The notes: generated by a model from the sequence alone, not told the origin. Shown: positions 8,636-14,798, numbered from the stretch's first letter. The stretch is 22,782 nt of DNA from Desulfovibrio sp. (GCA_003525525.1 DQED01000318.1:1852-24633); one strand, 5' to 3'. Program-made: numbers and translations.

Positions 8636-8711
8636 GTCCCCATCGTCTAGTGGCCTAGGACGGCGGCCTCTCACGCCGCTAACAGGGGTTCAAATCCCCT
8701 TGGGGACGCCA
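8636..8711 (+). tRNA. tRNA-Glu(CTC), CCA encoded; integration target
   Basis: A 76-nt cloverleaf. The acceptor GTCCCCA pairs with TGGGGAC, the discriminator is G, and CCA is at 8709-8711. The anticodon arm GCGGC-CTCTCAC-GCCGC gives anticodon CTC. The gene is intact, but its 3' part from 8666 on is identical to a second copy at 17546-17593. An element has therefore integrated here and restored the tRNA 3' end. Confidence 0.97.
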
Positions 8712-8713
8712 AG
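8666..8713 (+). repeat. attL core: 48-bp direct repeat in the tRNA-Glu 3' end
   Basis: Identical over 48 bp to 17546-17593. It starts in the anticodon arm of tRNA-Glu and runs 2 bp past the CCA. The flanking bases differ on both sides, so 48 bp is the full extent of identity. It is the product of tyrosine-recombinase integration. Confidence 0.97.
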
Positions 8714-8720
8714 TAAATCA

Positions 8721-8737
8721 GGGAGTTACGAACTCCC
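8721..8737. repeat. Inverted repeat just inside attL
   Basis: GGGAGTT-acg-AACTCCC, a perfect 7-bp stem with 3-nt loop, 8 bp inside the att core. No T tract follows. It may be an integrase or accessory-factor site, or help process the tRNA 3' end. Confidence 0.5.
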
Positions 8738-8755
8738 ACCCTTAGATTGACCCGC

Positions 8756-8777
8756 TGGATATAGCGGGTGGATATAG
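8756..8777 (+). repeat. Putative arm-type integrase sites, left end (two copies)
   Basis: TGGATATAG occurs at 8756-8764 and 8769-8777, direct and 13 bp apart. The same 9-mer pair recurs at the other end (17441-17461) in the same orientation. Paired short direct repeats near both att cores are typical of arm-type binding sites of lambda-like integrases. Confidence 0.6.
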
Positions 8778-8814
8778 AGGCAGCCGGCTAGACCCCGACT
8801 GCCTCTTTTGTTTT
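8776..8814 (+). terminator. Rho-independent terminator overlapping the end of the integrase gene
   Basis: The stem AGAGGCAG (8776-8783) pairs with CTGCCTCT (8799-8806) across a 15-nt loop and is followed by TTTG-TTTT on the plus strand. It would stop rightward transcription from the tRNA operon from entering the element, and it contains the integrase stop codon in its loop. Confidence 0.7.
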
Positions 8815-9921
8815 GAACGGAATCACCTTCGCCGGACCTCGCTTACCCATGACCCCTTCCAGAGCGTCCCGCGTCTGTTCGAGGCCGAGGCCCGCAAGGT
8901 ATCTGGTCGTGGTCTGTGCGGACTCGTGGCGAAGAACCGCCTGAACCACGGCCACGGGCTGGCCCGCTTGGTAAAGTGTCGTGGCGGTCAAATGCCGGAT
9001 GGCATGAAACCCAAACGGCTTGACCCCAGCTTTCTCGCACAGCTTTTTCATGAAGTGCTGCCGGTAGCGGAACGGCTGGCCCGCGTACTGGCAACCAAAG
9101 CCTTGTTCCTCGGTGACAACGAAGACATGCTCGGCCTGCTTGAATGGCCGATTCTCCCACCACCAGCGAAGATTGTCCTGAAGGTCGCTGGTCATCGGGA
9201 GCCATGCGGCCTTCATGGAACCGTCAGCCGTTTTCTTCGTTGTGAGCCTGATCCTGCCCGTCGAGAAGTCCACGTCGGACCACTTGAGCCGGAAGAGTTC
9301 GCTGCGTCTGGCTCCAGTGTGGAGGTAGGCCAGGAGCAAAACCTTGTCCTGACCCTCGGCAGCGTCGAGAACTTTCCAGAAGTCTTCCTCGGACGGGACG
9401 TATCGTGGCTCCTTCTCTTCCGGGAATCTGCTGGCCTTCAAGAACGGATTGTCGCCTGTAGGGAACCCGTCGAGAAACGACTGTCCCCACTTCCAGGCCG
9501 TCGCCAAGTTCTTCCGGTCCTTGTTGGCTGCGTAGCCACTCCGAGAGCGATAGACCCCCTGGAGGTGCTTGAGGACCAGGGCCGGGGTCACGTCCTCGAC
9601 CGGCGTTTCCGGCTTAAGCCGCTGAAACAACGCTTTGAAGGCCGTCACCTTCTCCTTCAGCGTGGGCGGTGCTTTCCTCAACTTCACGTCGTCGAGGTAG
9701 GCGTTTGCCCACTCCCCTACTGACAAGGAGGCCATGACGGTCGTCGAAGGTGCTTCCTTGGCTTGCTCGGCCAGTTCGACTTTCGTCTTTTCCTCCCAGA
9801 GGATTGCTTGCCGCATATCCTCCTTGGTGCTTCCGAACCACTTGGAGGCGACGATCTTCCCGTCCATGAACACTTGGGCGCGCCAGCGAAGAACGCCGCG
9901 CCGCATCGTTTGCGTAGGCAT
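8788..9921 (-). CDS. Tyrosine-recombinase integrase
   Basis: 377 aa. Residues 1-45 resemble the arm-binding domain of phage integrases, ~65-145 the core-binding SAM-like domain, and ~175-355 the catalytic domain. All catalytic residues are visible: R205 (GARRSEL), the lysine near 229 (TTKK), H306-x2-R309 (HAIR), H332 (LRHES) and the nucleophile Y341 (TTRYL). It is the enzyme expected to recombine attP with the tRNA-Glu site. ATG 9921 has GAGGG 9 nt upstream; another ATG at 9930 is too close to that site. It is the last gene of a leftward operon after the zinc-ribbon and HTH genes. Confidence 0.93.
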   Translation of the reverse strand: MPTQTMRRGVLRWRAQVFMDGKIVASKWFGSTKEDMRQAILWEEKTKVELAEQAKEAPSTTVMASLSVGEWANAYLDDVKLRKAPPTLKEKVTAFKALFQRLKPETPVEDVTPALVLKHLQGVYRSRSGYAANKDRKNLATAWKWGQSFLDGFPTGDNPFLKASRFPEEKEPRYVPSEEDFWKVLDAAEGQDKVLLLAYLHTGARRSELFRLKWSDVDFSTGRIRLTTKKTADGSMKAAWLPMTSDLQDNLRWWWENRPFKQAEHVFVVTEEQGFGCQYAGQPFRYRQHFMKKLCEKAGVKPFGFHAIRHLTATTLYQAGQPVAVVQAVLRHESAQTTTRYLAGLGLEQTRDALEGVMGKRGPAKVIPFKTKEAVGV

Positions 9922-10150
9922 CGAGTGCATCCCTCAGTCGATTTTCAAAGAACCTGAACACGTTGGGTGCAACCCGAACGCCTCCCAGACGTTCATAGTG
10001 CCGCCGCACGGTTCGGGCGTCAACGCCCACGATCTCGGCCACCTCCTGCGCGGTGAGGGGCCTTCCGAGTTCTTCGGCCAGTGAGGCCGGTTCCTTCCTG
10101 TCGCTGCTATCCCTGAATACGGCGTTCAGCCGTGCCGGACTGCCACTCAC
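9614..10150 (-). CDS. Excisionase-like helix-turn-helix protein (C-terminus overlaps int)
   Basis: Residues ~32-70 form a MerR/excisionase-type HTH (LTAQEVAEIVGVDARTVRRHY, then a wing GGVRVAPNVFRFFENRL). Its place directly before int fits a recombination directionality factor or an int regulator. The start is GTG 10150, 2 nt after the stop of the zinc-ribbon gene, with GGAGG 7 nt upstream. The frame has no stop until 9614, so the 178-aa protein would overlap int by 308 bp. The tail after ~residue 75 looks like a shadow of int and may not be conserved. Confident as a gene, uncertain about the true 3' end. Confidence 0.7.
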   Translation of the reverse strand: MSGSPARLNAVFRDSSDRKEPASLAEELGRPLTAQEVAEIVGVDARTVRRHYERLGGVRVAPNVFRFFENRLRDALDAYANDAARRSSLARPSVHGREDRRLQVVRKHQGGYAASNPLGGKDESRTGRASQGSTFDDRHGLLVSRGVGKRLPRRREVEESTAHAEGEGDGLQSVVSAA

Positions 10151-10152
10151 CT

Positions 10153-10326
10153 CTAGACCTCCGTCCACTCATAGTGCCAGTCAGAACGCCACGAACATTC
10201 CCAACAAGAGAACCCTGTCTCCTTCTGGTAAGTTCGGTCCGAGCTTGAGCAGTCGTAGCAGATCGAAGGCTTGACGAGCTTCTTCTTGCGCTGTTTGTCA
10301 CCTGTGACACTTTCAAAACGTCCCAT
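10153..10326 (-). CDS. 57-aa zinc-ribbon protein
   Basis: A short frame, MGRFESVTGD...WTEV, with two CxxC knuckles (CYDC near residue 23, CWEC near residue 40), a probable zinc ribbon. The N-terminal third is very basic (KQRKKKLVK), suggesting nucleic-acid binding. The start is ATG 10326 with AGGAG 6 nt upstream. Its stop lies 2 nt before the GTG of the HTH gene, so translation is probably coupled. The function is unknown; it may regulate integrase/excisionase expression. Confidence 0.75.
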   Translation of the reverse strand: MGRFESVTGDKQRKKKLVKPSICYDCSSSDRTYQKETGFSCWECSWRSDWHYEWTEV

Positions 10327-10374
10327 CACTGCTCCTCTCTTGTTTTGTCGTTCATCGTTTCAGGAAGGAGCAAG

Positions 10375-10402
10375 ACGTTAGCATGGATACTGCGGTTGTC
10401 AA
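10375..10402 (-). promoter_or_regulatory. Leftward promoter of the zinc-ribbon/HTH/int operon
   Basis: On the minus strand TTGACA (10402-10397), 16-nt spacer, TAACGT (10380-10375), with a TGC ahead of the -10 (extended type). Its -35 lies inside GTTGTCAAC (10395-10403, plus strand), an 8-mer of which recurs at 10434-10441, so it may be repressor-controlled. Confidence 0.5.
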
Positions 10403-10499
10403 CGAAGAATTTTCGGAAAAGATAAGTGTAGACGTTGTCAAACTTGTTTCTACTGCACTTTCGATGTGTTGTAATATTCAACAAGTCTGCCGAGGCCCC

Positions 10500-10940
10500 A
10501 TGCTCCCCTCCAAGATCATCATCGGCAAGTCCCCTGTGTCCACCAACGCTGACGGCCTTATCAGCCTTACCGACCTGTGGAAGGCGGCGAAAGGGAGCCT
10601 CAATCAGCGTCCAGTCATCTGGTCGAGGCACGACGAGAACCGGAATTTTATCCACGAGGTGGCCATTAAGGAAAAGGTGACTCCCAATCACCTTTTCAAG
10701 GTCAAGCCCGGCAAGGGCGGCGGAACCTTCGCCCACTGGCAGATCGCCCTGGCCTACGCCAAGTACCTTTCGCCGGAACTGCACATGGCCGTGAACGAAG
10801 TGTTCATGCGGTACAAGGCCGGTGACCCGACCCTGGCCGAGGAAGTGATCGACAAGGTGGAAGACCCGGCTGCACTGGAGCGGATCGAGCGCCGTGCGCG
10901 GGCTAAGGTTATGAGCAAGCTTTGCGATATTGTCTTCTAA
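10500..10940 (+). CDS. KilA-N domain protein, C-terminally truncated
   Basis: 146 aa. Residues ~3-105 match the KilA-N DNA-binding domain of phage and large DNA virus proteins (ISLTDLWKAAKGS, NHLFKVKPGKGGGTFAHWQIALAYAKYLSPELHMAVNEVFMRYKAGD). Such proteins include P1 KilA and phage antirepressors. The usual region after the domain is absent: the frame leaves the family pattern after ERIERRARAK and stops within 10 codons, exactly where the AT-rich cassette begins. The start is ATG 10500 (GAGG 4 nt upstream), matching family N-termini; an in-frame ATG at 10383 would add 39 unlikely residues. It is divergent from the int operon. Confidence 0.85.
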   Translation: MLPSKIIIGKSPVSTNADGLISLTDLWKAAKGSLNQRPVIWSRHDENRNFIHEVAIKEKVTPNHLFKVKPGKGGGTFAHWQIALAYAKYLSPELHMAVNEVFMRYKAGDPTLAEEVIDKVEDPAALERIERRARAKVMSKLCDIVF

Positions 10941-11301
10941 TAGTGTCTGCGATGACAATAAATATGGCCACTCTTTTGTAGACAGATATGTCTCTAACGC
11001 CAACAGCCCAAAGCAAAAACATTGATGAAATTATGAGCGCCAACGTAACAAGCACATAGCGAATAAATCTAAAAAGCATTTTTACAAGGCGCTCGTTCTC
11101 GATTTTTGCGCGAGATGCAATCGCTTCTGCATGAGTAGTCGGCGCTATATTGCCATCTTTCGTCTTGTGTCTGAGCAAAATCTCCTTGTTCAAAGCCGCT
11201 AGTTCAGAGTCACAAAGGCCTCCACAGTTCTTTAGCGCAATCAATTCAGGGTCAGACATTGTGGCAAACAACAGGCCGCTTTTTTCTTTTGTGTCGCTCA
11301 T
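10909..11301 (-). CDS. Small membrane protein of the inserted cassette
   Basis: 130 aa, no family recognised. Residues 1-75 are hydrophilic and charged, residues ~80-101 form a clear transmembrane helix (VLVTLALIISSMFLLWAVGV), and ~108-120 a shorter second hydrophobic segment, followed by a basic tail (RRQYRKACS). It probably sits in the inner membrane with the N-terminal part in the cytoplasm. Codon use is AT-rich, unlike the neighbours. The start is ATG 11301 with only a weak GGGAC upstream. It has its own promoter and operator (11354-11395), opposes the surrounding genes and overlaps the KilA-N end by 32 bp. A superinfection-exclusion or other phage-conflict role is possible but unproven. 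Confidence 0.72.
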   Translation of the reverse strand: MSDTKEKSGLLFATMSDPELIALKNCGGLCDSELAALNKEILLRHKTKDGNIAPTTHAEAIASRAKIENERLVKMLFRFIRYVLVTLALIISSMFLLWAVGVRDISVYKRVAIFIVIADTIRRQYRKACS

Positions 11302-11353
11302 AGGTCGTCCCGCGCTAGAATCTATACTAAATTCGGGTTATTCCCTTTATCCA

Positions 11354-11395
11354 AACCTGTGCTACAGGTTATACCCGTAACCGTTCGATTGGCAA
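11354..11395 (-). promoter_or_regulatory. Promoter with overlapping palindromic operator
   Basis: On the minus strand TTGCCA (11395-11390), a 16-nt spacer and TATAAC (11373-11368); each hexamer differs from consensus at one position. The perfect palindrome AACCTGT-agc-ACAGGTT (11354-11370) overlaps the end of the -10 and the start site, an arrangement typical of a repressor operator. The leader to the ATG at 11301 would be about 60 nt. Confidence 0.68.
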
Positions 11396-11476
11396 GAATA
11401 AAACAAGAAAACCAATACACAGACATACCAACCACGGGCAAGGCGAAGCGAGCGCGAGGCTCGTGAAGCCGAACAG

Positions 11477-12469
11477 GTGGCCAAGCCCCAGGTAGACGGC
11501 AGCAAGACCCAGCAGCTTCACGAAGCGTGGCGGATGAACCAGGCCCTGCGTGACGGCAAGTCCCCTGCCGAGCTTGGTCTGCCCGTCCAGGCCAGCAAGG
11601 AGGCCACCGACCTCCGTTCTCGTCTGGACAAGTACGCGCATGGCCGAGGCACTCCAGAGGGTGCGCCGCGAGATTCTGCTGCTGACTCTGCCCTTCGGGA
11701 ACTGGTCAGCCGACTGGAAGCGGCCAAGGCTCCGGTGGAAACGAAGCCAGAGGTGGTCAAAGGGCAAAGCGAAGATATTCGCACTGACCAGCAACCAACC
11801 GTCACAACTGAAAAAGCTGCTCCGGCGGAGGTGGCTAAGGTCAGAGGACAGGATTCTGTCCTCTCCACCCAACCAACCGCCACCGTTGAGAAAACCGCTC
11901 CAGCCGAGCCAGCACCCACCAAGTCACCCCGCAAGTCACCCACTAAGTCGCCCGGGAAGTTACCCGGGAAGTTACCCGGGAAGTCTGCTCTGGCCAAGGA
12001 GATGGAGGCCATGGGTTTGGACTTCACCAAGCCCGAGGACTACGCGACCTACCGGATCATGAAGCTGATCGAGGGTGGCAAGCCTCTGCCCCAGGAGAAG
12101 GCGACCAAGAAGGCCAAGGTCAAGTCTGAAACCGTCGACAAAGACGCTGAAGCTCGTCTGGCTGAAGACCTGGCTCGTGAGGAGTCCAAGGCCCGTAGGC
12201 GTGTCGAGGAGGAGAAGGCCCGGGACGAAGCGCCGGAAGTGGAGCCAGAGGGTGAGGAAACAAAAGGTGACTGGGAATCACCTTTTGCCGAAACCCCTTC
12301 TGATTCCAAGGGAAAATCGAAGGCTAAGGGCGGTAAGGTTGGTTCTCCGAAATCGGAGGTCCAAGAAAAACCCACTCCCAAGCCCAAGAAGTCCACTCCC
12401 TCTACCCCCGAGCAAGCGGCCAAGGAAGCTCTCTGGAAATTCCAGGCGGCTCATGCGGAGGGTTGCTAG
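11477..12469 (+). CDS. Low-complexity coiled-coil protein, possibly the severed C-terminal half of a KilA-N protein
   Basis: 330 aa from the nominal GTG at 11477, no family recognised. It contains helical charged segments (~60-85, ~235-260) around a long Pro/Ala/Lys/Thr linker with duplicated QPTVTTEKAAPAE/QPTATVEKTAPAE and a KSPx/KLPG repeat. A conserved-looking patch, LAKEMEAMGLDFTKPEDYATYRIMKLIEGGK, sits in the middle. No ribosome site precedes any plausible start. The frame is open back to a TAA at ~11399 and codes a coiled-coil-like RSEREAREAEQ before the GTG, as if the true N-terminus were elsewhere. It may be a disrupted gene or be translated from an unseen start. Confidence 0.5.
   Translation: MAKPQVDGSKTQQLHEAWRMNQALRDGKSPAELGLPVQASKEATDLRSRLDKYAHGRGTPEGAPRDSAADSALRELVSRLEAAKAPVETKPEVVKGQSEDIRTDQQPTVTTEKAAPAEVAKVRGQDSVLSTQPTATVEKTAPAEPAPTKSPRKSPTKSPGKLPGKLPGKSALAKEMEAMGLDFTKPEDYATYRIMKLIEGGKPLPQEKATKKAKVKSETVDKDAEARLAEDLAREESKARRRVEEEKARDEAPEVEPEGEETKGDWESPFAETPSDSKGKSKAKGGKVGSPKSEVQEKPTPKPKKSTPSTPEQAAKEALWKFQAAHAEGC
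11921..11980 (+). repeat. 12-bp tandem repeat (five units)
   Basis: Five successive 12-bp units beginning AAGT, the last two identical, encode Lys-Ser/Leu-Pro-X repeats in the linker of the low-complexity protein. Copy number is likely to vary by slippage. Confidence 0.85.
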
Positions 12470-12478
12470 ATGCTTGTT

Positions 12479-12507
12479 CATGAGCTACTCATGAGGTTCA
12501 CTCAAGA
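12479..12507. promoter_or_regulatory. CATGAG-type repeats upstream of the RHH gene (possible operator)
   Basis: Just ahead of the RHH gene, CATGAG (12479-12484), the palindrome CTCATGAG (12488-12495) and a related CTCAAGAG lie in close series. RHH proteins commonly bind such short repeated half-sites and autoregulate. CTCATGAG also recurs inside the gene near 12749. Confidence 0.35.
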
Positions 12508-12516
12508 GGAGAAAGC

Positions 12517-12861
12517 ATGGGCAAGAACGACTGGCGCAAGAAGCAGGAAGAGGCGGGCGGCAAGACCATTTCAGTGACCCTGACGCCCCCGGCTGCATTG
12601 GCTCTTGAAGAACTCAAGAAGCGACTCAAGAGTAGCCAAGCTGACATCGTGAGCCGGGTTCTGGTCTGGGGCTTGAGCGAGGTCGAAGCCGGGAAGAAAC
12701 CCAGCAGCGACAAGGACTCAGCGACTCAAGAAGAAGGTTCAAGAGTCGCTCATGAGTCGATCATCCCGCCAGAGCTTGAAGCCCGACTCCAAGCAATTGA
12801 GGAGCGTTTGGCGAAGCTGGAACCGAAGGCGAGAGGCGACATCTGTCTAGAGGCTTTGTAA
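12517..12861 (+). CDS. Ribbon-helix-helix-like DNA-binding protein
   Basis: 114 aa. Residues ~17-55 fit an RHH (MetJ/Arc) fold: a short strand KTISVTLT, then helices PPAALALEELKKRLK and SQADIVSRVLVWGLSEVE. A polar linker and a C-terminal coiled coil (PPELEARLQAIEERLAKLEP) follow and could drive oligomerisation. Such proteins act as repressors, partition centromere binders or antitoxins; no ParA or toxin is adjacent. The start is ATG 12517 with GAGGAG 5 nt upstream. It is convergent with the polymerase-like gene. Confidence 0.75.
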   Translation: MGKNDWRKKQEEAGGKTISVTLTPPAALALEELKKRLKSSQADIVSRVLVWGLSEVEAGKKPSSDKDSATQEEGSRVAHESIIPPELEARLQAIEERLAKLEPKARGDICLEAL

Positions 12862-13051
12862 ACGAGGCCACCGAACCAGAATTCAGCCATGCCTCTCTCG
12901 CTTGCTGACCGCAGGGCAGGAGGTGAGAGCCAAAATTTTTTTTTTTCCCGACTCTTCTTGGTTCTCTTCGGCGCTTCCGTCTCCGTCCTCCCACCTCCTC
13001 CTCCATCCTTCCTCATTACTCAGACGCCAACGGAGATAAGTGGCAGTCACA
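12862..13051. other. Convergent intergenic region with T11 run and polypyrimidine tract
   Basis: Between the convergent RHH and polymerase-like genes lies a run of 11 T (12936-12946) followed by a ~70-nt strongly pyrimidine-rich plus strand (about 12947-13016). A weak imperfect hairpin (CTCTC near 12893 with GAGAG near 12924) precedes the T run, so a rightward terminator is possible. A plus-strand frame across it (12889-13263) is not credible coding. Confidence 0.55.
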
Positions 13052-14377
13052 TCAGTACTTTTCTCCAATTTTTGGTGCGACTCCGAAGCGCCCAAAGAAA
13101 GCGCGGTTCATCGCATCGACCAGTGCGGCCTTGTGCTGGCGCTCCACAACGAAAGAGTCGTGGATTGGCAGAGCAACAATGCCCTTGTCGAGGAGGTCTG
13201 AAAGGATATCGACGGCCATGTCACTGTCGGTCTTTTGAAGAGCAGAGCCGTATCCAGAGTTGAAGAATTGCTTTACAGGCTCGTGCTTCTTTTTCAGAGC
13301 CTGAACCATCCACTCGACTTCCTTCCTGTTTGTCTTCAGACCTTTGTCGTTCAGACCTTTTACCGCTCCTCGCACGGCATTTTCCATATCTGGTGCGTTG
13401 ATAACCGCTTGCAAGACGATTTTGCACTTGTCCCGCCATGTGTCTGCCGAGGCCCCAGCAAGGACAGGGATCGCGTACACGTCGCCATCTGGCTGGCCTT
13501 GGCCGCTGATCGCGTAGAGGAGGCGGATGTGGAGTCCGCCGTAGTCTTGCTCGGTGACTCTGTTCCCATTGATCCGCAGCCTTGGCCGGAACTCTTTTGG
13601 TAACTCTTGCGCCCAGTGTCGATACAGCCGGCCGCCACGGTCCCAGCCCTCGTTAAAAACCCGCTGAAGCTGGGTCCGGGTCTGGTCGATCTCGTGGCCG
13701 AGTCGGAGCTTCAAGGCTTCGCGTTCAGCTATAGTGATGTCCAAGGTGATGTTGCCAGCCCTGAGGGCCTCGTTGATCCTGCGGATGACCCGGCGCATGG
13801 CCTTGGTCCTGGCCGTGTCCTCGTATTCAAGCGCAAGGCCCGGCCGCTTGCTGGCCTTGGGGCCACGGAGGACGATCTCTTCAACCTCCCGGACTACAAA
13901 GGCTCTTACAAGGGCAGCGTCGAAAAATATCCCTGCAAGAGTGTCTGTCGCCCGCATCCGACTGGTCTTGCCTATTCCCGTGCCCCGGTCCTTAAAGCCA
14001 TTGACCGTTTCCACGAGTCCAGCAGCCCGGAGGGCGTCCATGATCTGGATCACAACCCGGCTGATGCCGAGCTTGTTGTAGCGGCTGCCGGCCTTGTACT
14101 GGTTGGAGTCACGGCTGTAGGCCACCCAAGTTGAGTGATGATTGTCCCAGGCGACGAAGAGATTGACCAGAACTGTCTTGAGATTCCGCTTGTATAGCTT
14201 CAGATCACGCTTCAATCTGAGGCCAAGGTGTGGCGATATTGCTTGAAGAACGGTCGAAACGATGTCGAAGGCTGGCATAGCTTCGTAGTCTTTGTGGATG
14301 TCGAACAGGATCGAATTGTCCAGGGACTCAGCCTTTGCGCGTAGTACTCCCACTGGGAGCGTCTCTGCTGCCTGCAT
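13052..14377 (-). CDS. Divergent DNA polymerase family A-like protein with winged-helix-like N-terminus
   Basis: 441 aa. Residues ~85-145 (YNKLGISRVVIQIMDALRAAGLVETVNGF...SRMRAT) look like a winged helix. The C-terminal half follows the family A order. Motif A is D278-Y-GGL-H283-I-R285, like DYSQIELR of Pol I. A GDVYAIP segment matches the KDIHRAT region. Motif B is R315-x3-K319-x7-N327-A328, like RRSAKAINFGLIYG. A QKTDSDMAVDIL helix precedes motif C, IHDSFVVE (H406-D407-S408), like VHDELVFE. There is no 3'-5' exonuclease domain. Carboxylates D278 and D407 are kept, but the steric-gate Glu is His, motif B Tyr-Gly is Asn-Ala and HDE is HDS. I recall similar uncharacterised proteins in bacterial accessory DNA. 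Start ATG 14377 has AAGGAGGG 6 nt upstream. The role as replicase or primase is inferred. Confidence 0.75.
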   Translation of the reverse strand: MQAAETLPVGVLRAKAESLDNSILFDIHKDYEAMPAFDIVSTVLQAISPHLGLRLKRDLKLYKRNLKTVLVNLFVAWDNHHSTWVAYSRDSNQYKAGSRYNKLGISRVVIQIMDALRAAGLVETVNGFKDRGTGIGKTSRMRATDTLAGIFFDAALVRAFVVREVEEIVLRGPKASKRPGLALEYEDTARTKAMRRVIRRINEALRAGNITLDITIAEREALKLRLGHEIDQTRTQLQRVFNEGWDRGGRLYRHWAQELPKEFRPRLRINGNRVTEQDYGGLHIRLLYAISGQGQPDGDVYAIPVLAGASADTWRDKCKIVLQAVINAPDMENAVRGAVKGLNDKGLKTNRKEVEWMVQALKKKHEPVKQFFNSGYGSALQKTDSDMAVDILSDLLDKGIVALPIHDSFVVERQHKAALVDAMNRAFFGRFGVAPKIGEKY

Positions 14378-14465
14378 CTGTGGCCCTCCTTGGCCTGATT
14401 TTGGGGATTACGGGGTGAGGGTCGGAAAGAGTAAGGCTGGTCGGTGAAAAGGCAAGAGGCGGCTT

Positions 14466-14798
14466 CTACGCCGCTTTCTTGCCCATAGCCGCCTCAATCC
14501 TCGCAGCACGAGTCACAAGCTCGTCAATGGCCGCAAGGTATCGCTGGTAGTGGATCGGTTGGCTATGTCTGGCGAACTCCTCTTTGAAGCCGGCCAGTTC
14601 ACCGAGCCGCCAGGACTCAGACCACGCTCGTTGACCCGGAAGGCGCGTCAGAACGGCGTATTCGGACTCCCCAGCGACGGGGCCAAGCCGGACTTCGACG
14701 TCCACGGAGCCGAGCTTGACTGTGTCCTTGACCAGTGTGCGGACGGGCAGGCCGTAAGGCTCCTCCCGACAATCGGTGACGCAGTTGACTTTTCTCAT
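14466..14798 (-). CDS. Uncharacterised 110-aa protein
   Basis: No family recognised. The N-terminal part has short strands with CVTDCREEP (two cysteines) and VKLGSVDVEVRLG. The C-terminal ~50 residues are helical and charged (ELAGFKEEFARHSQPIHYQRYLAAIDELVTRAARIEAAM). The start is ATG 14798 with AGGAGG 8 nt upstream; an ATG at 14816 (also with GGAG upstream) would add six residues. It precedes the polymerase-like gene by 88 nt on the same strand, so it may be its partner or regulator. Confidence 0.65.
   Translation of the reverse strand: MRKVNCVTDCREEPYGLPVRTLVKDTVKLGSVDVEVRLGPVAGESEYAVLTRLPGQRAWSESWRLGELAGFKEEFARHSQPIHYQRYLAAIDELVTRAARIEAAMGKKAA

Larger units (their letters stand above)
10904..11439. 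mobile_element. AT-rich single-gene cassette inserted downstream of KilA-N
   Basis: About 536 bp with markedly higher A+T than both sides. It holds one complete leftward gene whose stop codon lies at the left border and whose promoter lies near the right border. CGGGC occurs at both junctions (10899-10903 and 11435-11439), within the similar words CGGGCTAAGG and CGGGCAAGG. Removing one copy plus the insert joins the KilA-N frame to the downstream frame without a shift. Layout resembles a phage 'moron'. The mechanism of insertion is inferred. Confidence 0.5.

Noticed and set aside
10383..10499. Upstream start for the KilA-N protein
   Set aside because: The ribosome site is ~12 nt away, the 39 extra residues match nothing, and the stretch also carries the divergent promoter elements.
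11921..11980. Could the 12-bp repeat be a CRISPR array or iterons?
   Set aside because: Units are contiguous without spacers and keep a Lys-Ser/Leu-Pro-X reading frame, so they are a protein-coding repeat. I saw no CRISPR array anywhere in the window.
12889..13263. 124-codon plus-strand frame across the T11 run
   Set aside because: Crosses a homopolymer and pyrimidine tract and then runs antisense to the polymerase-like gene; no ribosome site.
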